A stretch of 64,000 nucleotides of DNA from an uncultured Eubacteriales bacterium (GCA_902801845.1 CADCJW010000002.1:1-64000); one strand, 5' to 3'; positions 52,910-62,434 are shown, counted from the first letter of the stretch. Made by a program: numbers and translations. Notes: a model not told the origin generated them from the sequence alone.

Positions 52910-53790
52910 CAGTATTCCACCTCCACCTTGGATTTCACTTTCAAAAAGCCGCAGCCGATACCCATGACCACGATGAAGAACAACACTGAGATGGCAGCCG
53001 CCTTGCCGAAGCGGTAGTAGGCGAACATGTTCAAATAGCCATAGATGTTGATGGTCTCTGTGGCGAAGCTGGGACCGCCCTGGGTGGTCGCGTAGATGAT
53101 ATCGTAGGTCTTGACCACGTCGATAAGGCGCATCAGCACGGCGATCAAAATAGAGGAACTGGCCAACGGCAGGGTGATCTTCGTGAAGGTCTGCCATTTG
53201 TTGGCGCCGTCGATGAGGGCGGATTCATAGGGGTCCTGAGGAATGGTCATGAGTCCGCCATAGACCATGAGCATGACCATGGGGGTCCACTCCCACACGT
53301 CGATCATGATGAGCCAGAACATGGACTCAAACCCGGTGGTCGCCAGGAAGGGCCGCGGCGCGAACCCCAACGCCTCCACGATCACGTTGCCGATGCCGAT
53401 GGAGGGCTCCAGGATGAGCTGCCACACCATGCCCATGGCCACGGGGGTGGCCACCACGGGGAGCAACATCAGGGCCTGCACCAGGCGACGGCCATAAAAC
53501 TTTCGATTGATCAACACCGCCAGCGCCACGCCAAGGATCGTTTCGATCACGATGGCGATGCCGGAGAAGACGATGGTCCTCCAGACGGAGTTCAAAAACC
53601 GCTCGTCGTGGAGAACGTTTTTATAGTTGGCGAGGCCGATGAACTGCGGCGCTTTTACCAGCGACATCTGCCAATCCGTGAAGCTCAGGGCGAAGTTGTA
53701 CCCCAGCGGCACGATGATCATCAGGATGATGAAGATCAGGCTGGGCGTCACCAACACGCCCTTCATGTGTTTTTCCAGCCATTTAGCCAT
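52909..53790 (-). CDS. carbohydrate ABC transporter permease (MalF/UgpA-type)
   Basis: The 293-residue permease has six helices, a TTQGGPSFATETINIYGYL segment typical of UgpA/LacF-like permeases, and the ATPase loop YESALIDGANKWQTFTKI. It forms the pore with the permease encoded after it. Confidence 0.88.
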   Translation of the reverse strand: MAKWLEKHMKGVLVTPSLIFIILMIIVPLGYNFALSFTDWQMSLVKAPQFIGLANYKNVLHDERFLNSVWRTIVFSGIAIVIETILGVALAVLINRKFYGRRLVQALMLLPVVATPVAMGMVWQLILEPSIGIGNVIVEALGFAPRPFLATTGFESMFWLIMIDVWEWTPMVMLMVYGGLMTIPQDPYESALIDGANKWQTFTKITLPLASSSILIAVLMRLIDVVKTYDIIYATTQGGPSFATETINIYGYLNMFAYYRFGKAAAISVLFFIVVMGIGCGFLKVKSKVEVEY

Positions 53791-53860
53791 AGCTACTGCC
53801 CCTTCTCTTGTATGCGGTCGGGTTCGCCTGATTCAGGCATTTCTTCAGAAAAACCGGCAA

Positions 53861-53892
53861 GGGGACGGCGGGGTGGGACCCCCACCATCCCC
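53861..53892. promoter_or_regulatory. hairpin between the binding-protein and permease genes
   Basis: GGTGGG (53872-53877) pairs with CCCACC (53881-53886), and the outer GGGGA with TCCCC, giving an imperfect GC-rich stem. In the 138-bp gap between the binding-protein stop and the permease start such hairpins often protect the upstream message or reduce transcription onward. The T-run is on the plus strand, so a true minus-strand terminator is unlikely. Confidence 0.4.
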
Positions 53893-53928
53893 TTTTCTTA
53901 CACGCGTTGTTACATGACGTCCGCTCTG

Positions 53929-55254
53929 TTATTTGGCGGCGGCATCCTCGTCCAGGATCTTCTGGAACTCTTCGTTGGCCTTGTCGGCAGCGGCCTGCAC
54001 GTCGCCGCCCTCGATGGAGGTGGTGATCACCACGCCGATGACGTCACGGGCAGCGGCCACGGAGGTGGTCATGGGCCGGTCATAGGCCTTGGTGGCGATC
54101 TTGTTGCCTTCCTGGATGGCAGCCAGCAGCTCGGCGGGATAGTTGGCCGTGCAAGCAGGATCCTCCCAGGCGGAGGTACGGGCGGAGGAGATACCGGAAG
54201 TCTGGATGTACTTGGTCATCTCTACGCCGGCGGCCCACTTCATGAAGGCCTTGGCAGCTTCCATATGGGGGCTGTTGGCGGAGATGCCCAGACCCCAGGC
54301 GCAGATGTTCCAGGTGGCGTTATTGGGGCTCACAGCAAAGCCGGTCTTGTCGTAGACCTGGGTATCGGGGCCGCAGAAGGAGGCCCAGATGGAGTCGGCA
54401 TCGGTGACCATGGCAGCGCCGCCGGTGGAGAACAGGGCCGCGCACTCATTCCAGTGCATGTTCACGGCATCGGTGGGGCCATAGTTGCGGAGCAGGCCAC
54501 CGTAGTACTCGAAAGCCTTCACCGCTTCGGGGGTATTGATGATAGCCTTGTTGTTGGCGAAGTCGATGAAATCGCCGCCAAAGCCATAGAGGTATGCAGC
54601 AAACTGGGTGACAGCGGGATTGGGCTTGCCGCGGAGGGCCACGCCGACCACGCCGTTGGCGGGATCATGGAGAGCCTTGGCGCAGGCTTCGAACTCTTCC
54701 AGATTCTTGGGAACAGCCAGGCCCTTGGCCTCAAAGAGGTCCTTCCTGTACATGAGCACCTGGCGCTCGGTCACCAGGGGCACGCCATAGAACTTGCCGT
54801 CGTTGGCGCCGTTGCGGGCATAGCCGTTGAGGGCGGCGGTGATGAAGTCATCCTTCTGGTACTCGGGATCGGCCAGCAGGTCGCTTACCTCAGCCAGATA
54901 GCCGTTCTGGATGAACTGCTGCACCTCCTGCAGCGGACGGCACATGAACACGTCGATATACTGGCCGCCGGAACCCAATTCCACGTTCAGCTTGTCGCTC
55001 AACTGGCCCTCGGGATAGACTTCGTACTCGACCTTCATGCCGGTGGCCGCCTCAAACTCGGGCAGCTTCTTCTCGACAGCTTTGGTCCAATCATGGGTCG
55101 CCAGAATGACACGCAGCGTGGTGCCGGCAAAGGGCAGATCAGCCGCTTTTGCGTCGGTGCTGGCAGCGGGGGCAACTTCGGCTTCCTTCTTGCCGCAAGC
55201 CGCGAACCCGGCGAGCATCAGAACAGCAAGCAACAGGGCAATTACTTTTTTCAT
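53929..55254 (-). CDS. carbohydrate ABC transporter substrate-binding lipoprotein
   Basis: The 441-residue protein has a lipoprotein signal (AACG with Cys20), then a type-II sugar-binding fold (TTLRVILATHDWTKAVEKKLPEFEAATGMKVEYEV, marker 45-79; VPLVTERQVLMYRKDLFEAKGL). It is the first gene of an operon with two permeases and two dehydrogenases. Sugar identity is not seen in the sequence. Confidence 0.9.
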   Translation of the reverse strand: MKKVIALLLAVLMLAGFAACGKKEAEVAPAASTDAKAADLPFAGTTLRVILATHDWTKAVEKKLPEFEAATGMKVEYEVYPEGQLSDKLNVELGSGGQYIDVFMCRPLQEVQQFIQNGYLAEVSDLLADPEYQKDDFITAALNGYARNGANDGKFYGVPLVTERQVLMYRKDLFEAKGLAVPKNLEEFEACAKALHDPANGVVGVALRGKPNPAVTQFAAYLYGFGGDFIDFANNKAIINTPEAVKAFEYYGGLLRNYGPTDAVNMHWNECAALFSTGGAAMVTDADSIWASFCGPDTQVYDKTGFAVSPNNATWNICAWGLGISANSPHMEAAKAFMKWAAGVEMTKYIQTSGISSARTSAWEDPACTANYPAELLAAIQEGNKIATKAYDRPMTTSVAAARDVIGVVITTSIEGGDVQAAADKANEEFQKILDEDAAAK

Positions 55255-55317
55255 ATGGCTCTCCTTTTGATTTGGTTTTTTACACGAGCCACAGCCCAGG
55301 CCCGTGTATACAACAAA

Positions 55318-55346
55318 AATATACCATGTGGGAAAACCAAAGTCAA
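55318..55346 (-). promoter_or_regulatory. sigma-A promoter of the sugar operon
   Basis: TTGACT (55346-55341) and TATATT (55323-55318), 17 bases apart on the minus strand, 64 bases before the start at 55254. The leader holds a TACACG/CGTGTA inverted repeat (55281-55308) that could be an operator. Confidence 0.65.
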
Positions 55347-55420
55347 TCCAAATGGAGCAAGAACATCACAGTTTTAGTCATCCGGGAAAAAGGGTGCAAC
55401 CCGGGAAAGAGCGAGGGGCG

Positions 55421-56122
55421 TCAGCCTCTGTTCCCCGACAGGAATACCCGCAGAGAATCCCTGAGCCGCTGATGCTTTACGGCGGTGGCGTCGAAGCGCA
55501 CAGATTGAAAGGCCAGCTGCATGATGGGCCCCGCGGCGAAGGCGCAGATCAGGGTCCCGATCCCTACGGGACCCCCCAGCAGCCAGCCGATCAGGGTGGC
55601 GGAGCTCAATAGGCCGATGCTGACGGCTCCGATGGGGATGCGCCGCATGCGCTTTGCCAGCCCCACCAGCAGCGTGTCCCTTGGCCCGCAGCCCAGGGCG
55701 GCCAGCATATAGGTGTATTGGGTATAGGCGAGGACCACCAGCCCCAGGAACATGACGGGGATCCCGGTGAGCAGGGAGCCGCACTTGGGCACGGGATGGA
55801 GCCAGTTGAAGAAGTCCACGGATTTGCCCACCACGAAAGCGTCGATGAACATGGCGATGCCGATGGGCTCCTTGAGCAAAACGTCGATCCCCAGGATGGT
55901 CAGCGACACGGCCACGGAGGCGGTGCCGTAGAGGATGCCCGCCGTCTTGGAGATGCCCAGATTCAGCACGTCCCAGGGGGCCGCGCCCAGATTCGCCTGG
56001 ATGGTCAGGTATATGCCGAAGCCATTCACGAACAAACTCCCCGCCGCCAACAGCATGTTGAGGAGGATGGCCCCCGGCGTTTTGTTTTTTTGCAGCTCTG
56101 CCCACATATCCCTGTCCTTCAT
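55421..56122 (-). CDS. YczE/YitT-like membrane protein
   Basis: The 233-residue protein has about five helices and the family pattern NLGAAPWDVLNLGISK and GCGPRDTLLVGLAKR (a repeated Gly-Pro-Trp/Arg-Asp motif). Members of the YczE family are membrane proteins of unclear role, sometimes linked to secondary metabolite export. Last gene of the operon with the GPH transporter. Confidence 0.8.
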   Translation of the reverse strand: MKDRDMWAELQKNKTPGAILLNMLLAAGSLFVNGFGIYLTIQANLGAAPWDVLNLGISKTAGILYGTASVAVSLTILGIDVLLKEPIGIAMFIDAFVVGKSVDFFNWLHPVPKCGSLLTGIPVMFLGLVVLAYTQYTYMLAALGCGPRDTLLVGLAKRMRRIPIGAVSIGLLSSATLIGWLLGGPVGIGTLICAFAAGPIMQLAFQSVRFDATAVKHQRLRDSLRVFLSGNRG

Positions 56123-56140
56123 CCCGGCATCTTCGATATT

Positions 56141-57463
56141 CTAAAAACCCTTGTATACGTGTTTGAATTTCCCGCTGACGGGATCAGCCTGGGGCGGATC
56201 GTCGGCAAGAAGGATCTCCACCGACAACCCCTTGCTTTCGAAGAACGATCTTAGCGCCCCTTTCGCCGCCTGAAAGGCCGCTCCTCTATCGTCGGCCACC
56301 AGCCGCAGCTCCAAAGCCTCCGGCGAACGCTGCACCAGCTGGAACCGACGGACCTTGGGCACCTCTTCGAGCACCTTGTAGAGGGACATGGGGGCCACCG
56401 AAACGCCGCCCGAAAAGGTCAAAATATCGTCGGTCCGGCCCTCGATCTCAAGCCACCGGGTGGTCCGGCCGCAGGGGCAGGGCTCCTCATGGACGATCAC
56501 CCGGTCCGTGAGCTCATAACGGATAAAGGGCTGGATGCGGTTGGACAGGTTGGTGATGAACACCCTGTCGGACCGGACGCCAGGGGCCACGGGCCGGCCC
56601 TCCCGGTCCACAGGCTCCAAAATGACCCAGTCCTCGTTGATATGCAGGTGCCCATCCCTGCATTCGCAGGCGATCTCCCCGCCCTCGGTGCAGGAGTAGT
56701 GGGTCTGCACATAGCAGCCGAACCGATCCCTCAGTTTTTGCCGAATGGGGTCTGTCAGCAGCTCTCCACCGGTGATGACCACGTCCGGGCGAATATCCAG
56801 GCCCCGGCAATCGGCCAGCAGGGCCAGGTTGGAGGGATAGCCGCTGAGCATGGCGGGCTGAAAATCGTTCAGTGCCCTCACGATCTCCGCTTCCGGCCCG
56901 TTCACGTCCACGGTGATCTTGGTCTGCTTGTGGGGCATCTGCAGCTGCAAATACCGGGACATACCGCAGGCCAGGTAAAAGCCGCTGTCGGCGAAGACCC
57001 CGGCAGTCCTCTTCCCGTGGGTCATAAACATTTTTAGATCCTCCCGACGGGCAAAGGTGCGGAAAGCAGCCACGGCAGAGGCCACATCCACGGCGCCCAG
57101 GTCGTACAACACCACGGCGGGATGGCCGGTGGAGCCGGAGGTTTTGAAAACGAGATATTTCCCGTCCAGCATCCGGCCCACGTTATCGAGGTCCTGGGTG
57201 AACCCCTGGACCCGAGCCATGGAAACGCTGCGGTCCGTCAAGACCTCGTCGAACCGGGCCATGAGCTCCGGCTTTGTGACGGGCGGCAAGTCGGACAGCG
57301 TCCAGCCGTCCCCCAGCCCTTTGTACAGCTCCCCATAGAAGGGGCTGTGCTCCCTGGCGTACCGGACCAGGGCCCTAAGTCGCTTTTGCTGCAGCCTCTC
57401 CAGCGTTTCCCGGAGGGCCCTATCCTTCCCATAGGTTTTCAGCATGGCGCCCAGAAGGCTCAT
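56141..57463 (-). CDS. CapK/PaaK-like adenylate-forming ligase
   Basis: I use the ATG at 57463, overlapping the nitroreductase stop by four bases; the longer frame is read-back. The 440-residue protein has the P-loop TSGSTGHP, YSCTEGGEI, YELTDRVIVHEEPCPCGRTTRWL with a possible Cys pair, and IEGRTDDILTFSG, all of the phenylacetate-CoA ligase family. CapK-type relatives activate acids or sugars for attachment to polymers. Substrate unknown. Confidence 0.85.
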   Translation of the reverse strand: MSLLGAMLKTYGKDRALRETLERLQQKRLRALVRYAREHSPFYGELYKGLGDGWTLSDLPPVTKPELMARFDEVLTDRSVSMARVQGFTQDLDNVGRMLDGKYLVFKTSGSTGHPAVVLYDLGAVDVASAVAAFRTFARREDLKMFMTHGKRTAGVFADSGFYLACGMSRYLQLQMPHKQTKITVDVNGPEAEIVRALNDFQPAMLSGYPSNLALLADCRGLDIRPDVVITGGELLTDPIRQKLRDRFGCYVQTHYSCTEGGEIACECRDGHLHINEDWVILEPVDREGRPVAPGVRSDRVFITNLSNRIQPFIRYELTDRVIVHEEPCPCGRTTRWLEIEGRTDDILTFSGGVSVAPMSLYKVLEEVPKVRRFQLVQRSPEALELRLVADDRGAAFQAAKGALRSFFESKGLSVEILLADDPPQADPVSGKFKHVYKGF

Positions 57464-58005
57464 CGAACATCCTCCCCATCGGTCCGAAAACCGTTGAACC
57501 AGGCCCGCTCCGAGGCCGGTTTCTTTTTCGGCGGGATAGGCGCCGAGACGGCGACGCCCACGGGCAGGACGCAGATCAGCTCGTAATTCTCTGGGACGCC
57601 CAGGATGCGAGCCATCCTTTGGCCGATGCGGTCCTCGTCGGTGATATGGCCCTCGTACCAGCAGCTCTGATACCCCAGGGCCGTGATGGCGAGAAGCATG
57701 TTCTCGATGGCGGCCCCGTAGTCCTGGACGGAGAAGCACCTGTCCCGATAGGCCACGATCCGCTCCGTCAGCACGCAGATCATGGCGGGGGCGGTCTCCC
57801 CCACGGGCGGGTCGATGACCTCACGGAGCCTTTGGAGCAGGGCCGGATCGTCCACCGCGATCAAGCTCACGGTCTGCTTGTTGCATCCCGAAGGCGCCGC
57901 GAGCCCCGCGTTCATTATGGTGACAAGGTCCGCCCGGGGCACAGGGTCCGGCCGATACTTCCCCCGATAGCTATGACGATTCATGATGGCTTCGATGGCA
58001 TCCAT
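57460..58005 (-). CDS. nitroreductase-family flavoprotein
   Basis: The 181-residue protein has the FMN-binding NRHSYRGKYRPDPVP, AAPSGCNKQ and the late ELICVLPVGVA segment of the family. Such enzymes reduce nitro groups or oxidise heterocycles with NAD(P)H. It overlaps the ligase downstream and lies 16 bases after the PIG-L gene. Confidence 0.87.
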   Translation of the reverse strand: MDAIEAIMNRHSYRGKYRPDPVPRADLVTIMNAGLAAPSGCNKQTVSLIAVDDPALLQRLREVIDPPVGETAPAMICVLTERIVAYRDRCFSVQDYGAAIENMLLAITALGYQSCWYEGHITDEDRIGQRMARILGVPENYELICVLPVGVAVSAPIPPKKKPASERAWFNGFRTDGEDVR

Positions 58006-58021
58006 ATCGTTCCTCCGATAT

Positions 58022-58792
58022 CTATTGTCCCGCTTCGGGCAGGCAGTGCATATGGGTTTGGCCCAGGACCCGGAAGCCCTCCGCCCGGCCCTTCAGGGAC
58101 CTAAGGCCGAAGTCCACGGACCGAAGCTTCAAATACAGGGACAGGCTTTTGAACGCTTCTGAATCCTGGGGGAACTGGGTCCTGTGGCAAAGGATGGCGT
58201 CCAGCTGCTTATGGAGCAGCCCATTGGTCTTTACGAACCGATTGGGCTTGGCCGTCATGTAGAAGGCCAAGGCCTGGACGGGCGCAGGCGCGGCGCCGTA
58301 TTGGGCCATGACCTCCGGAAAGGGGGCAAAGAAGGCAAGGCGCTTAGCGGCCTCCCCCGCGTTCCGGTGATCTATATGGCACTCGCTGGTCACGTCCGGG
58401 TCCGGAGCGAAGATAAGCTCCGGCTGCACGTCGCCCACGATTTGGGCCATAGCCTTCACCAGGGCCTCAAGATCATAGGCTCCGCCGTCGCTGAAATTTA
58501 AAAACCGCACGTCCATCACGCCCAACGCCTGGGCGGAGGCACGGGCTTCCGCCTGCCGGAGCTTAGCGAGGGTCTCGGTCGTCGTGCCTTTAGGCGCATG
58601 CTCGAGACCGAAGCGTCCATCGGTGCAGACGAGGAAGGTGACCTGCTTCCCTGCGGCCGTAAGCTTAGCCGCCGTGGCTCCGGCGCCGATCTCGATGTCG
58701 TCCGGATGGGGCCCCACGAACAGATACCGCTGGAAGCTTTCCACCTGGGGGACCGGGGCGGCGAAGCGCAGGACGAGGCGGGTCAGGCTCAT
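58022..58792 (-). CDS. PIG-L/LmbE-family deacetylase
   Basis: The 256-residue protein has the zinc-binding start FVGPHPDDIEIGAGATAAKL and a second metal-binding stretch VTSECHIDHRNAGEAAKR. The family removes the acetyl group of N-acetylglucosamine units (PIG-L, MshB, BshB). Its start overlaps the GPH transporter stop by four bases. Together they suggest import and deacetylation of an aminosugar conjugate. Confidence 0.87.
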   Translation of the reverse strand: MSLTRLVLRFAAPVPQVESFQRYLFVGPHPDDIEIGAGATAAKLTAAGKQVTFLVCTDGRFGLEHAPKGTTTETLAKLRQAEARASAQALGVMDVRFLNFSDGGAYDLEALVKAMAQIVGDVQPELIFAPDPDVTSECHIDHRNAGEAAKRLAFFAPFPEVMAQYGAAPAPVQALAFYMTAKPNRFVKTNGLLHKQLDAILCHRTQFPQDSEAFKSLSLYLKLRSVDFGLRSLKGRAEGFRVLGQTHMHCLPEAGQ

Positions 58793-60294
58793 GCCTTTTT
58801 CCCTTCGCGGCGGACCTTCAGCTCGGCACAGATCCGGTCGAACTCCGGCTCGTCCAGCTTGTAGTGCTTCATGTAGAGCAGGTAGGTCGTCACCAACAGC
58901 ACCAGAGGCAGCACGATCATCACCAGCAACAGGCCCATGGACTGGCCGTGGGTCACGCCCTGCAGCAGTTCATGGATTTGAGAAAGCTTCTCCGCCTCGG
59001 TGATGTGTCCGGCGGCGGTGGCGTTCTCCAAAGAGGAGATCTGGTTGGTGTATTTGGTGACGCCGGTGAGCATATAGGTGGTGGAGGCGATGACCACGGT
59101 CAGGGCGGAAGCGAGCTTCGTCAGGAAGGGCCGCATGGAGGTGATGATGCCCTCGTCCCGGGTGCCGTGGATGTACTCGTTATACTCCACCGTGTTGATG
59201 ACGGAGATCATGAGGATGAGGTAGTAGCCATACTGGCCGAAGTTGGCCAGCATGTAGCCGATGGTGATGAGCAGGAACTTCAGATCCATGCCCAACACCT
59301 TCATGGCGCCGGCATGCATGAGGACGCCGGGCACCAGCATAATGGCGTAGCCTGCGAGGGCCACCCGAAGGAGGATCTTCATGAGCTTCTTGCGGGGGAC
59401 CTTTCGGGAGATGGCGGGATAGAAGATCATCAAGAGGGCCGTCACGGACATGCCGATGGTGGTGAAGAGGCTGTAGAGCCCGCCCTCGTAGCCGAACTCG
59501 AAATAGATATAGGTGGAGCCCACGCCGGAAAGGATGATGGCGTTGCTGATCTCGTGAATGAGGAAGATGAGGGCGATCCACAGAAGCTGATCGTTCCCGG
59601 TGATGGTGGTCCAGATCTTTTTGAAGCTGACGGGAGGCACGGGCTCGTCGTTGTAGGACCGATCCTCATGGACGCCGAAGAGGACGAAGCACAGGAAGGC
59701 CGGACACAGGATGGCGATGGCCAGGGCGATCCGCCCGTAGGCCACGGTGGTGCTGCCGCCGATGGCGTTGGCGCCGGTGGTCAGCATGGGGATGAGGATC
59801 CCCGCCGTGGTGCCGCCGATGCCCGCAAAGAGGGTGGCACGGGCGGTGAAGGTGTTGCGGGCGTCGCCGTCGGCGCTGAGGGAGGGGATCATGCCCCAGT
59901 AGGAGATGTCGCCCATGGTGTAGGTGATGCTGAAGAGGAAGTAGATGAGGCCGAAGAACCACACGAAGGACCAGCCCTGAAGCTTTACGTTGAAGGCGGC
60001 GTAGATGACCAGGGAGGTGGAGATCATACCCGCGAAGATCCAGGGCTTGAACTTGCCGTGCTTGGTGCGGGTGCGCTCGATGATGTTGCCCATGATGGGA
60101 TCGTTCAGAGCGTCGAAAAGCCTGGCGCCCACCATGATGGCCGTGATGGCAGAGAGCTGTCCGGCGGTGAGCTCCCGGGTGAAGAGCACAAAGGTCAGCA
60201 GAAAGTTGTTGACCAGGTTATAAACCATGTCCCGCCCCACGGTGCCCAGGGGAAACATGATCAGATTTTGCTTGTTGCGCTTGGTTTCGTCCAT
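58789..60294 (-). CDS. GPH-family (glycoside-pentoside-hexuronide) sugar symporter
   Basis: Start at the ATG at 60294 with AGGAG ten bases upstream. The 501-residue MFS protein has twelve helices and the GPH hallmark VGARLFDALNDPIMGNII followed by RTRTKHGKFKPWI. It imports glycosides with a cation. First gene of the operon with PIG-L, nitroreductase, ligase and YczE-like genes. Confidence 0.88.
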   Translation of the reverse strand: MDETKRNKQNLIMFPLGTVGRDMVYNLVNNFLLTFVLFTRELTAGQLSAITAIMVGARLFDALNDPIMGNIIERTRTKHGKFKPWIFAGMISTSLVIYAAFNVKLQGWSFVWFFGLIYFLFSITYTMGDISYWGMIPSLSADGDARNTFTARATLFAGIGGTTAGILIPMLTTGANAIGGSTTVAYGRIALAIAILCPAFLCFVLFGVHEDRSYNDEPVPPVSFKKIWTTITGNDQLLWIALIFLIHEISNAIILSGVGSTYIYFEFGYEGGLYSLFTTIGMSVTALLMIFYPAISRKVPRKKLMKILLRVALAGYAIMLVPGVLMHAGAMKVLGMDLKFLLITIGYMLANFGQYGYYLILMISVINTVEYNEYIHGTRDEGIITSMRPFLTKLASALTVVIASTTYMLTGVTKYTNQISSLENATAAGHITEAEKLSQIHELLQGVTHGQSMGLLLVMIVLPLVLLVTTYLLYMKHYKLDEPEFDRICAELKVRREGKKA

Positions 60295-60386
60295 ATGGCA
60301 GTTGCTCCTATCTTTGAATAGGTAAACTGTACCATCATCCAGAAGAAAACGCAAGCCGTTGCGAAAAATGAGAGAAAAGAATTGTC

Positions 60387-60992
60387 CTATCGTGCCTCGG
60401 CCACGACAGACTCGTTCAGACTGTAGATCATCTCATGAAAATCCGTGTCCGGAGAGAGCCACTCCTCCGCCCGGCTATAGGGCACGATCACCGGCATCCG
60501 GGGATGGAGGCTGCGCAGCTCCCCCGCCGCCTCCTGAGTCAGGATGGTGAAGCAGGGCAGCTGGTGCTCGTCGGAGGTGCGGATGTACAAGCCTGCCAGG
60601 TACAGCGGCTCCCCGTTGGCCGCCGAAAAGGCGTACCGCTGCTTTTTGTTCCCCTCCAGCTTCTTCCACTCATAATAGCAGGAGGCGGGGACGAGGCAGC
60701 GGCGGTCGTTCACGCTGCCTGCGAACATATCCTTCTCCGGGGCGGTCTCCATCCGGGTGTTGAACACCAGCATCCCCCGGGTGGGGTGGATGAACCCCCA
60801 CCGCATGGGAAAGGCGCCCATCCGGCGGTTCAACGCCGAAGGGGCGATCACCAGCGCCACGTCCGTGGGGCAGATTTCACCGGCGGTCTTCAGCTTCACG
60901 TCCAACTTTTGGGCGATGCGGGCCGCCTGCTGCACCTGCTCGACAAGGCGCTCGTCCTGCAGTTCCTCCTCTAAAAAGTACCGTCCGCACAT
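60387..60992 (-). CDS. SOS response-associated protein YedK/HMCES type
   Basis: The 201-residue protein starts MCGRYF, where Cys2 becomes the catalytic nucleophile after Met removal, and has RCLVPASCYYEW with the catalytic Glu and LHPRMPVIV with the His. The family forms a thiazolidine crosslink with abasic sites in single-stranded DNA and protects them. It stands between the sugar and nagZ units with short gaps. Confidence 0.9.
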   Translation of the reverse strand: MCGRYFLEEELQDERLVEQVQQAARIAQKLDVKLKTAGEICPTDVALVIAPSALNRRMGAFPMRWGFIHPTRGMLVFNTRMETAPEKDMFAGSVNDRRCLVPASCYYEWKKLEGNKKQRYAFSAANGEPLYLAGLYIRTSDEHQLPCFTILTQEAAGELRSLHPRMPVIVPYSRAEEWLSPDTDFHEMIYSLNESVVAEAR

Positions 60993-61013
60993 ATCCTTGC
61001 CACTCCTGAAACC

Positions 61014-62309
61014 TTACGGGGCCCAGTCCGTGATCTTCATCTTCGCCGCCAGGATGCGGACCACGCTTTCGTCCAGCCGTTCCTGAGGAATGGTGCCGTC
61101 GGCCACCGCCGCCGTGAGGCCCTTCAAAATGGAGCGCTGATAGCTGTGGTTGGCGCCGCAGAGGATCATATCGCCCCCCGCCAAAATGAACCGGACCGCC
61201 GCCTCTTCCAGAGACGTCCGGGAGCGAAGGCCGTTCATGCGAAAGTCGTCAGCCATGACCAGGCCCGTAAAGCCCATCTCCCCCCGGAGGATGCCGTCGA
61301 TGATGATCCCGCTTTGGGAGGCAATGAAGTCCGGGTCGATCTCGGGATAGAGGATGTGGGCCACCATGACCCCGTCCACCCCCGCCGCCACGGCCCGCTC
61401 AAAGGGCACCAGCTCATAGGCTTCCAGCTCCTCTTGGGTCTTTTTCACCACCGGGGTGGTGTTGTGGGAATCGGCGTTGGTGGCCCCATGGCCGGGAAAA
61501 TGCTTGGCGATGGACAGGCACCCGCCGGTCTGCAAGCCCTCGATACAGGCGCAGCCGATGCGGGCGGCCACCTCCTCGTCGCTGCTGAGGATCCTATCCC
61601 CCAGGAAGGTCCGGGAAGGGCTCTTGGCTACGTCCAGCACCGGCGCCAGATCCGTGTTGATGCCCACGTCCGCCATGGCCGTGGCGATGCGCTCAAACTG
61701 AAGCTGGGCCGTCTCGGGATCGTCGTTGATTCCCAGGATGTTGGCGGATTGGATCTTGGTCCGCCAGCGGAAGCGGGTCACGCTCCCCCCCTCCACGTCC
61801 GTACTGATCAGCAGAGGGATATCCGTTGCGTTATGGGCACGGATATCCTCCGTCAGCTTGGCGCAGCGGTCGAATCCTCCGTCCTTATCGTATCGGGAGA
61901 TGTTGGGGCCATACAGGATCACGTTGCCGACGGCGTAATCCGCCATGATCCGGGCGAACTCATCGGACACGGCATTGGTGCCGGAGAAGCCGAACATGAC
62001 CAGCTGGCCGATCTTCTCCCTGTCCGTCATGGTCGCCACATACTGGCGAAGCTTCACCTCCACGGGCACGGGCGTAGGCTCCGGCGTAGGCGTGGGCGTA
62101 GGGGTCGGCGTGGGCACCGGCGTGGGCGCTTCTGTGGGCTCCGGGGTGAACAGAGGCGCGGCGGTCGCCTGCGGGGCGTCCGTATTGCTCACGATGGGGC
62201 CGGATGCGGAAGTCTCTGTCGGGATATATGCGATTGGGCCGCCCGTCTCCCTCCCGCCGCAGCCGACGAGCAGGAGCAACAGGCAGAACAGGATGCACAG
62301 TTTTTTCAT
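61014..62309 (-). CDS. nagZ: NagZ-type beta-N-acetylhexosaminidase lipoprotein (GH3)
   Basis: The 431-residue protein has a lipoprotein signal (LLVGC lipobox) and a Pro-Thr repeat linker (about residues 55-80). A GH3 domain follows with DLAPVLDVAKSPSRTFLGDR, KHFPGHGATNADSH and GVDGVMVAHI. By family it removes N-acetylglucosamine from peptidoglycan fragments; the lipoprotein form works outside the membrane. No Shine-Dalgarno sequence is seen before the ATG at 62309; the -10 box lies six bases upstream of it. Confidence 0.88.
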   Translation of the reverse strand: MKKLCILFCLLLLLVGCGGRETGGPIAYIPTETSASGPIVSNTDAPQATAAPLFTPEPTEAPTPVPTPTPTPTPTPEPTPVPVEVKLRQYVATMTDREKIGQLVMFGFSGTNAVSDEFARIMADYAVGNVILYGPNISRYDKDGGFDRCAKLTEDIRAHNATDIPLLISTDVEGGSVTRFRWRTKIQSANILGINDDPETAQLQFERIATAMADVGINTDLAPVLDVAKSPSRTFLGDRILSSDEEVAARIGCACIEGLQTGGCLSIAKHFPGHGATNADSHNTTPVVKKTQEELEAYELVPFERAVAAGVDGVMVAHILYPEIDPDFIASQSGIIIDGILRGEMGFTGLVMADDFRMNGLRSRTSLEEAAVRFILAGGDMILCGANHSYQRSILKGLTAAVADGTIPQERLDESVVRILAAKMKITDWAP

Positions 62310-62318
62310 GATATTACT

Positions 62319-62344
62319 ATACCACATTCTCCGCCCTTTGACCA
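62319..62344 (-). promoter_or_regulatory. possible promoter of nagZ close to the start codon
   Basis: On the minus strand TGGTCA, 17 bases, and TATAGT precede the ATG at 62309 by only six bases, so the transcript would start at or near the ATG. The absence of a ribosome site fits a leaderless message, but an earlier start cannot be excluded. Coordinates are approximate. Confidence 0.4.
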
Positions 62345-62374
62345 CCGGAAAAAACGCCCACTTAAAAGGCATTA

Positions 62375-62403
62375 TTGACGGAGGGGAAAAAGAATGGTAT
62401 CCT
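62375..62403 (+). promoter_or_regulatory. sigma-A promoter of the nucleoside phosphorylase gene
   Basis: TTGACG (62375-62380) and TATCCT (62398-62403), 17 bases apart on the plus strand, 32 bases before the ATG at 62435. It is back to back with nagZ. Confidence 0.6.
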
Positions 62404-62434
62404 CTTTGAAATATCAGCCGAAAGGAGGGAGACG

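Noticed and set aside
58864..60321. 485-residue plus-strand frame opposite the GPH symporter
   Set aside because: Composition is His/Gly/Asp-heavy, as expected from the reverse of membrane-helix codons; the symporter on the other strand is certain.
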